A stretch of DNA of 11,754 nt from Clostridia bacterium (GCA_017435185.1 JAFSFN010000125.1:1-11754); one strand, 5' to 3'. Counted from the stretch's first letter, positions 1 to 6,641 are shown. Translations and numbers: made by a program. The notes: generated from the sequence alone by a model not told the origin.

Positions 1-2
1 GC

Positions 3-125
3 CTGGCCGGTGCCCAGATCATCTGCTGCCCCTCTTCCGATCATGAAGTGGGCGGCTCCTTCCGGGCCCGCAGAAATCAGATCCGCCAGACCAGCGCCTC
101 CGGCCTCTGCGGCTACCTCTATGCC
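3..125 (+). CDS. nadE: Fragment of glutamine-dependent NAD+ synthetase, glutaminase (nitrilase-like) domain
   Basis: About 41 codons run rightward from the left edge: LAGAQIICCPSS, then a basic RARRNQIRQTSA stretch, then GLCGYLYA. This pattern (small hydrophobic strand with the A-G-A-x-I-I turn, R-R-x-x-I/V-R-Q-x-S-A, then C-G-Y-x-Y-A) is what I know from the amidase domain of glutamine-dependent NAD+ synthetase, which releases ammonia from glutamine for NAD+ formation. Both ends are missing: the left by the window edge, the right because homology stops at about 125. The frame stays open to 239, but the residues after the junction are antisense of another gene. By hand count roughly 80% of third positions are G or C, against about half in the adjoining fragment, so it probably comes from a different genome. 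Another carbon-nitrogen hydrolase is possible but fits less well. Confidence 0.6.
111..125. other. Chimeric junction / breakpoint at 15-base microhomology
   Basis: GGCTACCTCTATGCC encodes GYLYA on the + strand, as expected for the NAD synthetase fragment arriving from the left. On the - strand the same bases encode GIEVA, as expected for YbaK arriving from the right. Each family match ends at this block. G+C is about 67% in bases 1-110 and about 46% in 126-215 by hand count. This is the pattern of a join between two unrelated molecules at a short shared sequence, from assembly, amplification, or a genuine rearrangement. Confidence 0.7.
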
Positions 126-215
126 GCTTACCGCAGAGCTGCTTGTGTATTCATGGAGCGTATATGCGGCCTTTTTTTGGTCAAGTATACGGCATACATT
201 TGTCTTTTCCGCCAT
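111..215 (-). CDS. ybaK: 5' fragment of YbaK-type Cys-tRNA(Pro) deacylase
   Basis: The first 35 residues begin MAEKTNVCRILDQKKAAYTL and continue HEYTSSSAVSGIEVA. This is the start expected of the YbaK/EbsC family: K-T-N-x-x-R-I-L-D, a Y-x-x-H-x-Y strand, then G-x-E-V-A before the usual L-G-x-D-P-x-x-V-F-K-T-L. The family hydrolyses cysteine mischarged onto tRNA(Pro), a translation-fidelity step in the cytoplasm. The start ATG (215-213) has a clear ribosome binding site, AGAGGA, 5 bases upstream. It lies 27 bases after the stop of the lipoprotein gene on the same strand, so it is probably the last visible gene of that operon. After codon 35 the frame stays open to the edge but no longer looks like YbaK: it reads the antisense of the NAD synthetase fragment. 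The gene is cut at a breakpoint rather than naturally short. Confidence 0.75.
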
Positions 216-242
216 TGCTTTTCCTCTTTTCAAAAATAAATA

Positions 243-740
243 TTATGTATCATACTCACAATAGTAAAGAGTGTTATTGTCAGTATCATATATCGCAAAT
301 GTTAAGTTGAACGACGGTCTGTTAAGAAAACTTGTCTCGTCCTTACTGTTTTCATCCTCACTCTGTCTGTCTAAGAAGAAATAATAGCCATTTTCCACTT
401 TAGGGAAACACGGCACGCCGTTCATGTTGACATATGGGCCTATGACGGCATTTTCATATTTAACCCCATAAATCGCCGCAACCAGAGATTCGCTGAGCGG
501 AAGTTTTCTCCATTCTATGCTTTTCGCTATTTCAGCGGCAACGGAAGAATTGCACTGAGCCACCACATACTCCAAACCGTCGCCAAAAAAGCCGCCGTGA
601 CTGTCAGTATTGCTCAATATTTGGCACTCTTTTGCATTGATGCCCAATGTTTCAGACAATCTCTGCATTGTCGTCATCTCATTACAGGCAGAAGCGAGAA
701 GCATTACAACGCATAAGAAAACAACAATCAAACGCTTCAT
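243..740 (-). CDS. Small lipoprotein of unknown function
   Basis: 165 residues from the ATG at 740-738, chosen because GAGGAG sits just upstream and because the reading frame then opens with a signal: MKR, a hydrophobic stretch, and LLASAC with the lipidation cysteine at residue 19. Longer starts put 26 extra residues before a perfect signal peptide and are unlikely. The mature part has few recognisable motifs. It includes a GGFFGDGLEYVVAQC segment, a VENGYYFFLD strand and an acidic SEDENSKDE loop, and it ends in a strand-rich LTFAIYDTDNNTLYYCEY. It should be anchored to the outer face of the membrane. It follows the HTH gene by 10 bases, with its ribosome binding site overlapping that gene's end, so it belongs to the DUF2975-HTH operon. 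I do not recognise the family; the secretion call is firm, the function unknown. Confidence 0.85.
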   Translation of the reverse strand: MKRLIVVFLCVVMLLASACNEMTTMQRLSETLGINAKECQILSNTDSHGGFFGDGLEYVVAQCNSSVAAEIAKSIEWRKLPLSESLVAAIYGVKYENAVIGPYVNMNGVPCFPKVENGYYFFLDRQSEDENSKDETSFLNRPSFNLTFAIYDTDNNTLYYCEYDT

Positions 741-750
741 TCTTTTCTCC

Positions 751-960
751 TCATTCTTCGTCCGGTATATATTCAAGCAGATCTGCAGGCTGACAATCAA
801 GTATCTCGCACAGCGCATTTAATGTTGTGAATCTGAAAGCCTTCGCCTTTCCGTTTTTGAAGTTTGACACATTCGCCATAGTCATATCGAGCTTTTGTGC
901 CAATTCAGTGAGCGTTATCTTGCGTTTTGCCATCATAACATCCAAATTAACAATTATCAT
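751..960 (-). CDS. YozG-like Cro/C1-type HTH transcriptional regulator
   Basis: 69 residues, almost entirely one helix-turn-helix domain. MIIVNLDVMMAKRKITLTEL opens with a short strand and helix 1. LAQKLDMTMANVSNFKNGKA is the HTH with the recognition helix MANVSNFKNG, and the C-terminal FRFTTLNALCEILDCQPADLLEY helices close the fold. This is the characteristic compact YozG type, which in Firmicutes is normally paired with a DUF2975 membrane protein, as here. The ATG at 960-958 follows AAGGAG, which overlaps the stop of the DUF2975 gene, so translation is probably coupled. By family analogy it is a cytoplasmic DNA-binding protein likely to regulate its own operon. The symmetric elements at the operon promoter (1459-1522) are candidate targets. 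The family is confident; the target is inferred. Confidence 0.92.
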   Translation of the reverse strand: MIIVNLDVMMAKRKITLTELAQKLDMTMANVSNFKNGKAKAFRFTTLNALCEILDCQPADLLEYIPDEE

Positions 961-972
961 ATTCTGCGCTCC

Positions 973-1452
973 TTAAAATATGGAATCGTTTTCTTCCTTC
1001 ATTTTTGCGGCTCTTTCAAATACTTCTGCCATGCATATTGCCAGCAGGCCTATTGCCGCCGCAACGAACGCTATTATCGGCATAAACACCCATGCCGTTG
1101 TGCAAGTCATCAGGAATGCTGTAACCGCCGCACATACAGCAGTTTCTATAAAAGCACATACTGCAATATTTTTTAGCGTTCTTGATACTTTCATCGAGAA
1201 TATCTCGTCATCACGCAAACATTTTGTTATCTTTTTAAGTTCAAATAACGCTACTGCAAAAGGTATTGCACACAAATACATACTGACCATTCCGCCTGCA
1301 ACACACCAGTATTCACGGCAGTAATCAGAAGCGTAAAGTTTAACCATCCAGCCAAATCCCAATACGCTCATCACGGCAATAAGCAAAAAAGTCAGAACTA
1401 TTCCTATAATAACAAAAGCGTTCAGCAATTTTGCCTTAATTGTTCCTTTCAT
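973..1452 (-). CDS. DUF2975 four-helix membrane protein (YoaS-like)
   Basis: 159 residues from the ATG at 1452-1450, which has a perfect AGGAGGTG ribosome binding site; the longer in-frame opening has no such site. Four membrane segments are visible at about residues 10-36, 50-70, 93-115 and 120-142. Between segments 2 and 3 lies a cytoplasmic loop LKKITKCLRDDEIFSMKVSRTLKNIAV, the kind of F-S-x-x-x-x-x-x-L-K-x-I signature known for DUF2975. A charged tail FERAAKMKEENDSIF ends the protein. Its usual partner, the YozG-like HTH protein, is encoded 12 bases downstream. The role of the pair is not established; the arrangement suggests a membrane component that modulates the regulator, but that is inference. 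It is first in the operon, directly behind the promoter at 1478-1506. Confidence 0.88.
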   Translation of the reverse strand: MKGTIKAKLLNAFVIIGIVLTFLLIAVMSVLGFGWMVKLYASDYCREYWCVAGGMVSMYLCAIPFAVALFELKKITKCLRDDEIFSMKVSRTLKNIAVCAFIETAVCAAVTAFLMTCTTAWVFMPIIAFVAAAIGLLAICMAEVFERAAKMKEENDSIF

Positions 1453-1458
1453 AAAAAC

Positions 1459-1492
1459 ACCTCCTGCTTTTAAGGACATTATAGCAGGAGGT
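1459..1492. promoter_or_regulatory. Inverted repeat straddling the -10 box and ribosome binding site
   Basis: Arms ACCTCCTGCT (1459-1468) and AGCAGGAGGT (1483-1492) are perfect 10-base complements around a 14-base centre. One arm is the Shine-Dalgarno region of the DUF2975 gene; the other lies mainly in the spacer between -35 and -10. The upstream arm is before the predicted start of transcription, so this is not an mRNA hairpin from this promoter. It could be an operator for the HTH protein. Confidence 0.5.
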
Positions 1493-1506
1493 TTATCGTT
1501 TTGCAA
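1478..1506 (-). promoter_or_regulatory. Promoter of the DUF2975-HTH-lipoprotein-ybaK operon
   Basis: Read on the - strand: -35 TTGCAA (1506-1501), 17-base spacer, -10 TATAAT (1483-1478). The transcript should start near 1471, giving a leader of about 20 bases that holds only the ribosome binding site. This is one of the best promoter matches in the window. Confidence 0.8.
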
Positions 1507-1522
1507 TAACTTTTTATCGTTT
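1492..1522. repeat. Two direct repeats TTTATCGTTT, 21 bases apart
   Basis: TTTATCGTTT occurs at 1492-1501 and again at 1513-1522 (AAACGATAAA on the - strand), a step of 21 bases or two helical turns. The copies flank the -35 box of the operon promoter, a usual place for an operator or activator site. The site is AT-rich, so chance is possible. Confidence 0.4.
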
Positions 1523-1545
1523 CTCTTTATGTTTTTATTGTTTTT

Positions 1546-2487
1546 CTATTCGTAGAACTCTTCATCCACCGTAAAGATCAAATTGCCTTTTTCATCATAC
1601 ACACTTGCTTCAAGGCCTTTAAGTTCATCATGGTAGTCAAACTCACCGTCTTTGGTAACAGTTATGCTCTCTACGTATGAGCGATAACACCAGCCCTTTG
1701 AATCTTTAACTTCAAGATATATGGCAAGCGTCGAGCCGACAGGAAGTTCATACTCCGCGGTTATTTCAGAATCAAACGCTATGTTGCCTGCATTTATCGG
1801 AAAATCCAATTCAGGCCTCATTTGCACAGCGGTACCGTTGTTCCTGTCGCCGGCTGTATAGCGTTTTTTCTCAACTCCGTTTATTTCTTCAACAAATTCT
1901 GCCGATGTTATCTCAACATTTTCGCCTGCAAATATATCAACAAAAACCGAACCGTTTATTTTATATTTGCCTTTTTCATATGCGTATCCTCCCGAAAAAT
2001 CAACGTTTACGCTCGGCAAGAAGTCATTTCTGGGATATACGCCCAACTCTGCGACTTCGCTCCTGACATTTCCGTCATCATTGAAAATGAATTTTGTAAC
2101 ACTCGCACTTTCGGCAAATGAAAGCTCGATATCGGCATAATAGGCGCCGTTCTCCAGAGTCATGGGATATTCTTGACCGTTGCATATCATTGAGGTCTTT
2201 GTGATAAGAGCGTTATATTCTTTGGGCGTAACAGTAAATCTTGCCGTTACGGTACGCTTTTCATAATCCACATTTTTATATAAAAAATCACACTCAGCAA
2301 TTATGCTCGCATCTTCCTGAATGGTATGCTGGACATTATAAGATATATTGTTTATTGAGTTTTGAAGATTGTTCTGAACATTCATAAGCTGACTTTGCAA
2401 AGAGTCAACTTCTTCTTTCAAGCCAATGAGCATAAACAGGCTTATAACCGAAACTATGCAAAGTATTAAAGCAACCACTTTTTTCAT
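1546..2487 (-). CDS. Membrane-anchored protein with N-terminal coiled coil, unknown function
   Basis: 313 residues from the ATG at 2487-2485, set by AAGGAGGAAAAC directly upstream. Residues 2-22 form one membrane anchor (KKVVALILCIVSVISLFMLI) without a lipobox cysteine. It is followed by a short heptad-like coiled coil (EEVDSLQSQLMNVQNNLQNS and on to about residue 60). The remaining 250 residues are strand-rich and acidic, outside the membrane, and read like two or three Ig-like beta domains: YEKRTVTARFTVTPKEY, then FSGGYAYEKGKYKINGSVFV, then ITAEYELPVGSTLAIYLEV. A last segment LEASVYDEKGNLIFTVDEEF ends the protein. The ribosome binding site overlaps the stop of the metallophosphoesterase gene, so the two are co-translated. 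I recognise no family. A surface scaffold or sensor role would fit but is not shown. Confidence 0.85.
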   Translation of the reverse strand: MKKVVALILCIVSVISLFMLIGLKEEVDSLQSQLMNVQNNLQNSINNISYNVQHTIQEDASIIAECDFLYKNVDYEKRTVTARFTVTPKEYNALITKTSMICNGQEYPMTLENGAYYADIELSFAESASVTKFIFNDDGNVRSEVAELGVYPRNDFLPSVNVDFSGGYAYEKGKYKINGSVFVDIFAGENVEITSAEFVEEINGVEKKRYTAGDRNNGTAVQMRPELDFPINAGNIAFDSEITAEYELPVGSTLAIYLEVKDSKGWCYRSYVESITVTKDGEFDYHDELKGLEASVYDEKGNLIFTVDEEFYE

Positions 2488-2497
2488 GTTTTCCTCC

Positions 2498-3325
2498 TTA
2501 TATTGCAGCAAGTGTAATCATAACTATTTCAGGGCGATTATTAAATCTGAACGGCAAAATGCTGTTGCCTATTCCCCTGCTTACAACCATATTTGTGCTT
2601 TCTTCGGCATACAGACCTGAATCATATTCGGGGAACAACCCTTGATTCGGAGCAATTATGCCCCCGACAAACGGAAGTCTGAACTGCCCACCGTGAGCAT
2701 GACCGCTCAAAGTAAGATCAATTTCACTTTCGACATATTCACGAAACAATTCAGGTCTGTGTGAAAGCAGAACTGTGTATGCATTCTCATCATTCAGTCG
2801 TTTTAATTCATTGCCGATACTGTAAACATTGTTAAATGATGGGTCGTCAACGCCGATTATTTGAATCTTTTGTCCGTCCTTTTGAATGTATTTCATATCA
2901 TTGTGAAGCACATTAACTCCGAGACTTTCCATACCGTATTCAAGTTTTTTATATGCATCTCTCGCACGCGCTTCATGATTGCCGGTAACATAGTATACCG
3001 GCGCTATGCTTACCGCCTTCGCAATAAACGAAAGCGCAATATCAATATTGGTGTTGCTCGAATCTATCAAATCGCCGGTAACAGCTATTATATCAGGCTT
3101 TTGCTGTTCAAGCATTTTTATGAGTTTTTCATTGTCTTTGCCCATCTGAGCATTATGCAGGTCGGAAACATGGGCGATTTTGAAGCCTTCAAAGGCAATC
3201 GGCAGGTTTTCGCTTTTGATTTTTATATCACTTACAATCAGCGCACTGTTCCCCCATGCAGTCCAAACCGCAAGGATAACCAAAACTGCTGCAAGAATCA
3301 GCCAGGTCAGCTTTTTATGGTTCAT
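2498..3325 (-). CDS. Membrane-tethered calcineurin-like metallophosphoesterase (YkuE-like)
   Basis: 275 residues. The metal-binding motifs stand in the order of the calcineurin-like superfamily: D55-L-H57 in AHVSDLHNA, G84-D85 in VTGDLID, G115-N-H117-E in VTGNHE, H188 in LLSHRPE, and G207-H208-A-H210 in SGHAHGGQ. All ligands for a two-metal site are present, so it should be active. Residues 6-24 form an N-terminal membrane anchor. Architecture and length match the YkuE-type phosphoesterases, for which lipid-linked or cell-envelope phosphate substrates are proposed; the substrate here is unknown. I chose ATG 3325-3323, with a weak GGAAG upstream, over an in-frame GTG at 3379, which lies within a plausible promoter. 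It precedes the coiled-coil membrane protein with overlapping signals, suggesting a shared envelope task. Confidence 0.92.
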   Translation of the reverse strand: MNHKKLTWLILAAVLVILAVWTAWGNSALIVSDIKIKSENLPIAFEGFKIAHVSDLHNAQMGKDNEKLIKMLEQQKPDIIAVTGDLIDSSNTNIDIALSFIAKAVSIAPVYYVTGNHEARARDAYKKLEYGMESLGVNVLHNDMKYIQKDGQKIQIIGVDDPSFNNVYSIGNELKRLNDENAYTVLLSHRPELFREYVESEIDLTLSGHAHGGQFRLPFVGGIIAPNQGLFPEYDSGLYAEESTNMVVSRGIGNSILPFRFNNRPEIVMITLAAI

Positions 3326-3356
3326 TGACGCTTCACTTCCAAAATTCAATAACCAT

Positions 3357-3385
3357 ATTTTATACTCTCTCTGCACCACTTACAA
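3357..3385 (-). promoter_or_regulatory. Possible promoter of the metallophosphoesterase pair
   Basis: On the - strand, TTGTAA (3385-3380), 17 bases, TAAAAT (3362-3357), about 30 bases before the start codon. It sits in the 106-base gap after the ABC operon, where I see no terminator, so some transcription may also run through from upstream. Confidence 0.4.
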
Positions 3386-3431
3386 GGTCTTCAATCCCGC
3401 ATTTCAAAAAGTTTTCGGAGCATATCTTTTC

Positions 3432-5021
3432 TCACAGTGCCTCAAGCATTTTTGTACCCTTTGTTTTGAGAGTATGCAGCATTATTGCATCAAGCACACC
3501 TATAAGCACTGCCGCAATGCAAACATAGACTGTAGGCGATATAATATGCGAAATCAATGCATAAGCACCGCCGAGCACAACAACAAATATCCACGGCACG
3601 AATATAGCAAGCATTACACTCATGCTCTGCTTCACGACTACCACTTCGTTTGTCCAATCAAGGTTAGGCATTTTTAAGCTCATAAGTAAACCGAAAGCGG
3701 CACACAGAAGCACAAAAAGCATACAGCATACAATTGCGGCTATGCCCGAAAACAGATCAATACGAAAAACCAAAGCCACTACCGTCACGGAAAGCAAAAG
3801 CGGAACTGCTGTTATCAGCAGATGTAATTCCAGTTTTGCTTTAAGCATTTGCCACGATGAGATGGGAAGCGCCCTTGTGACAGCAAGCGTTTTCCCTTCA
3901 AGTGATATTGAGGGTGCAGTAACGGTGTTCATAGTTGAGAACACTGCAAAAGCAGCGCACAAAATCAACGGCATCATTTTCCTGCCGCCCGCAGCTTCAA
4001 AAAGCATAACTACATTTTCTCTTTTTACAATGGCGAACACGGCTGCCGCTATCATGAATACACTTCCCAAGGCGCAGTTAAGCATATAAACAGGGCTTGA
4101 AGCCAATCTTTTCAATTCCTTTCTCAAAAGCGCAGCGGATGGCGATGCCGCTTTCACTATCTTTTCCCTGTACTTTTTGTACACAGTCCCTTTATTCGTT
4201 GTTGTAAGTTTCAAGAAGTTCCTTGCAAGCACTGCATATTCAAGTGCAAACAGCACGCCGATAATTAAGACAAAAACAAAAAGCGAAAGTATGTCACCGC
4301 AAGCACCGTTACCCATTGCATAAAGCGGATAAACCGCCGTCCTGATTGTATTGCTCACCTTTTCGGTATTTAGCAATATCACCTGTAAATATGATGACAT
4401 TTGCGAATAAACAAAATAATATCCGACTATAAACGCAAGCGACAATATGACGCTTATTATATTCTTTCTTTTTATCTTTGAAGAAACAAGCGCAATCAAA
4501 TATCCAAGTATACCTGACAGCAAAAGCGCAAACAGCGGAAGCACGAACAATATCACCGCCGCCGCAACACAACTTGCGATATTTGCTCCGCCGCAAATAA
4601 AATGCACTATAAAAGCAGGGATGGTCACCACCGCTTCAAATGCAAAAGCCATTATATATATCCCCACCATGCGTACAAACAGTATTTTTGAAGGCGGAAT
4701 CGGCATTGAAAGCAAAAGCTCGTTGTCCTTTGCCTGATAAAGTGCCGAATATGCCGTAAACACACTGCCCACAATGCCTATGGCGGTTGCAAATATTGCC
4801 ATCACGGCAAAGTAGAGCCATAAAAAGCCTTTTGCCGCAAAAGGGTGGTACACGGAAAATGCGACATTATAAAACATAACACCCATCACACCGAAAAGAT
4901 ATATAAACAAAAGACCGTAGAGCAGCATACTCTTGTTTGAAGCATTTTTATTGCTTGCACCTTTTCTGAGCATCTGTGCAAGCAATTCATTTATTTGCTT
5001 TTTAAGCAGAGCTTTAAGCAT
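3432..5021 (-). CDS. Large ABC exporter permease (about 530 residues, 12 or so membrane helices)
   Basis: 529 residues from the ATG at 5021-5019 with TGGAGGA upstream. The start overlaps the end of the ATPase gene by 8 bases, so the two are coupled. The N-terminal KALLKKQINELLAQ precedes dense hydrophobic segments. The loop LYQAKDNELLLSMPIPPSKI after the second or third helix is a hallmark of the large ABC-2-like permeases that pair with EcsA-type ATPases; the probable second half repeats this with LEGKTLAVTRALPISSWQML. This internal duplication suggests two fused ABC-2 half-units, explaining why the protein is nearly twice the size of the other permease in the operon. The substrate cannot be read from the sequence; family members have been linked to peptide, lantibiotic or envelope export. 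No terminator is visible after the gene. Confidence 0.85.
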   Translation of the reverse strand: MLKALLKKQINELLAQMLRKGASNKNASNKSMLLYGLLFIYLFGVMGVMFYNVAFSVYHPFAAKGFLWLYFAVMAIFATAIGIVGSVFTAYSALYQAKDNELLLSMPIPPSKILFVRMVGIYIMAFAFEAVVTIPAFIVHFICGGANIASCVAAAVILFVLPLFALLLSGILGYLIALVSSKIKRKNIISVILSLAFIVGYYFVYSQMSSYLQVILLNTEKVSNTIRTAVYPLYAMGNGACGDILSLFVFVLIIGVLFALEYAVLARNFLKLTTTNKGTVYKKYREKIVKAASPSAALLRKELKRLASSPVYMLNCALGSVFMIAAAVFAIVKRENVVMLFEAAGGRKMMPLILCAAFAVFSTMNTVTAPSISLEGKTLAVTRALPISSWQMLKAKLELHLLITAVPLLLSVTVVALVFRIDLFSGIAAIVCCMLFVLLCAAFGLLMSLKMPNLDWTNEVVVVKQSMSVMLAIFVPWIFVVVLGGAYALISHIISPTVYVCIAAVLIGVLDAIMLHTLKTKGTKMLEAL

Positions 5022-5727
5022 TTTCGTCCTCCAGTTCAAGGAATACTTCCTCAAGCGTTGTATCTCCCTTGACTTCGTCCATAGTGCCGTACCTGATTAT
5101 TTTGCCGTTTTTAATTATTGCTACTTTGTCGCAGAGCTTCTCCGCCACCTCAAGCACATGGGTGGAGAAAAAGATGGCGCCTCCTTCATTGCACACATTA
5201 CGCATGATACCTTTGAGCGTATGACTTGCCTTGGGATCAAGCCCGACAAACGGTTCGTCCATTATTATTAATTTGGGTCCATGGATAAGCGCCGCAATAA
5301 CAGCGGTTTTTTGCTTCATGCCGTGTGAGTATGAGGATATGGGCTTAGCAAGATTCTCGGTAAGCTCAAACATATCCGCATATTTTCTTATTCGTTCTGA
5401 TCTTTCCTTACGTTCTACACCGAAAATATCCGCAACAAAATTGAGGTACTGTATTCCCGTCATAAATCCGTACAATTCAGGATCATCGCTTATGTATGCA
5501 ATTCTTTTCTTGCACTCAACGGGCGCTTCTTTTATTGATATGCCGTCAATAAATATGTCGCCCTTTTCAAAATTCAAAATTCCGCATACAGCTTTTATGG
5601 TAGTCGTTTTTCCTGCACCGTTATGGCCTATAAAAGCACATATCTCGCCTTTTTTGATATGCAGATTTATATCATCTGCCGCACGCTTTTCACCGTATGT
5701 TTTTGTAAGATTTTGTATTTTCAGCAT
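5014..5727 (-). CDS. ABC transporter ATP-binding protein, EcsA-like
   Basis: 237 residues. Walker A is GHNGAGKTT (34-42), the signature is YSHGMKQK (133-140), Walker B is KLIIMDEP (152-159) with D-loop GLDP, and the switch histidine is H190 in FFSTHVLEVAE. The Q-loop position reads ISDDPELYG, so the usual glutamine is absent; acidic residues here are common in the EcsA-type branch. It energises the 529-residue permease that follows with an 8-base overlap. I place the start at ATG 5727-5725, 10 bases after the previous stop. The nearest purine-rich stretch (AAGGAAAG) is about 20 bases upstream, so translation may depend on coupling to the preceding permease gene. An ATG at 5763 has no ribosome binding site and adds residues outside the domain. 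Confidence 0.9.
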   Translation of the reverse strand: MLKIQNLTKTYGEKRAADDINLHIKKGEICAFIGHNGAGKTTTIKAVCGILNFEKGDIFIDGISIKEAPVECKKRIAYISDDPELYGFMTGIQYLNFVADIFGVERKERSERIRKYADMFELTENLAKPISSYSHGMKQKTAVIAALIHGPKLIIMDEPFVGLDPKASHTLKGIMRNVCNEGGAIFFSTHVLEVAEKLCDKVAIIKNGKIIRYGTMDEVKGDTTLEEVFLELEDENA

Positions 5728-5737
5728 AGTGAATTCA

Positions 5738-6637
5738 TTATCTCGCTTTCCTTGAAGATGCAATATTCATTATCACATATATCCCCATAAGCACCGTAAT
5801 GCTTATTATCAGCACCGCATACATCGTTCCTGTTTCTACCCTGCTTCCAAAAAAATACAGATTGCAGTCAACGGCATTCTTTATCGGCTCAATGGCCGCC
5901 CTGAGCATGGGCTCACTTTCCATTTTTTCAAACGCGCTCATGAGCGCATGATTCCGAACAAGACTCGTGCCGTATGTTCCCGGCAGAAATGATATGACTT
6001 TCTGCAATCCTTGCGGAAAACTCGATATCGGCATATATGCACCGCATATAAAGCCATAGCCTGAGCTGACTATCGTTCCCACTGCAGATATCTGCCCCTG
6101 TGACGAGAGAAAGAAATTTATAACCGATGACAATGCTGTACCAAACATTACGAGCAAAAACGTATCCAGGGCAAGGAGTAATATATCGCCCGCACCGAGA
6201 GAGCCGCCCACTGAGAAAAGATACACAAGGCAAATGCACAATGCAAAGAGGCATATCAAAAGTGTTGTTATTACGGTTGACAGATAATAGCCCAACGCCA
6301 TTACGGAGCCTTTAATCGGAGCTATTGTCAAATCATTCACCGCACCCGTCACTTTGTCATCAACCATTCGCATATTGGCACAAAACGCCACCGTTACACA
6401 ACTCACGGCAATCAGCGATGAGACAAGCTGACCGCCCACAAGAGAGTTGAGAATTTCCTCACTTATTTGTACCCCCTGCCCGACAGACGCCAAAAAGCTG
6501 TCCCTGTATACATTCGCTAAAAATGTCACATACAACACAAGTAGTATAACAGGTGTAATAAGTGAAGTAAAGAAAGTCCCCTTGTCCTTGAAAAACAGTT
6601 TTGAATTTCGCCATACAAGCGTTTTCAATGCACTCAT
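5738..6637 (-). CDS. ABC-2 type exporter permease, DrrB-like
   Basis: 299 residues. An amphipathic N-terminus (LVWRNSKLFFKDKGTFF) leads into six membrane segments at about 23-42, 70-89, 112-143, 150-177, 181-203 and 272-294. This is the normal layout and size of the ABC2_membrane family. The extracellular loop SFPQGLQKVISFLPGTYGTS after the fifth segment matches the conserved P-x-x-L-x-x-x-x-x-x-x-P-x-x-Y element of drug and polysaccharide exporters of this type. A GGGGAGGAAC ribosome binding site overlaps the end of the preceding ATPase gene, and only 4 bases separate the two genes, so this is the partner of that ATPase. The likely task is export of a hydrophobic compound or lipid-linked molecule, possibly self-protection against an antimicrobial; the substrate is not determinable. 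Confidence 0.92.
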   Translation of the reverse strand: MSALKTLVWRNSKLFFKDKGTFFTSLITPVILLVLYVTFLANVYRDSFLASVGQGVQISEEILNSLVGGQLVSSLIAVSCVTVAFCANMRMVDDKVTGAVNDLTIAPIKGSVMALGYYLSTVITTLLICLFALCICLVYLFSVGGSLGAGDILLLALDTFLLVMFGTALSSVINFFLSSQGQISAVGTIVSSGYGFICGAYMPISSFPQGLQKVISFLPGTYGTSLVRNHALMSAFEKMESEPMLRAAIEPIKNAVDCNLYFFGSRVETGTMYAVLIISITVLMGIYVIMNIASSRKAR

Positions 6638-6641
6638 TTTT

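Noticed and set aside
1..215. A - strand frame open from the ATG at 215 to the left edge, as one 71-residue-plus protein.
   Set aside because: Residues after about 35 are the antisense of the NAD synthetase fragment, have no YbaK character, and differ sharply in composition.
126..239. Continuation of the NAD synthetase frame rightward to a stop at about 239.
   Set aside because: These codons are the antisense of ybaK and its ribosome binding site; the residues no longer resemble the glutaminase domain.
751..1452. Toxin-antitoxin module for the HTH protein and its neighbour.
   Set aside because: The HTH is the YozG type and its partner is a four-helix DUF2975 membrane protein, not a known toxin fold.
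1459..1492. A leader hairpin or riboswitch in the DUF2975 mRNA.
   Set aside because: The upstream arm lies before the predicted transcription start, so the hairpin would not form in RNA from the visible promoter.
3326..3379. A longer metallophosphoesterase starting at GTG 3379.
   Set aside because: It has no ribosome binding site, would begin upstream of the probable transcription start, and adds 18 residues before a normal membrane anchor.
4309..4821. Open frames on both strands within the large permease gene.
   Set aside because: They overlap a confident membrane-protein gene, have no ribosome binding sites and unnatural residue composition.
5728..5763. A longer Ecs-type ATPase from the ATG at 5763.
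   Set aside because: No ribosome binding site, it overlaps the permease gene by 26 bases, and the added residues lie outside the ATPase fold.
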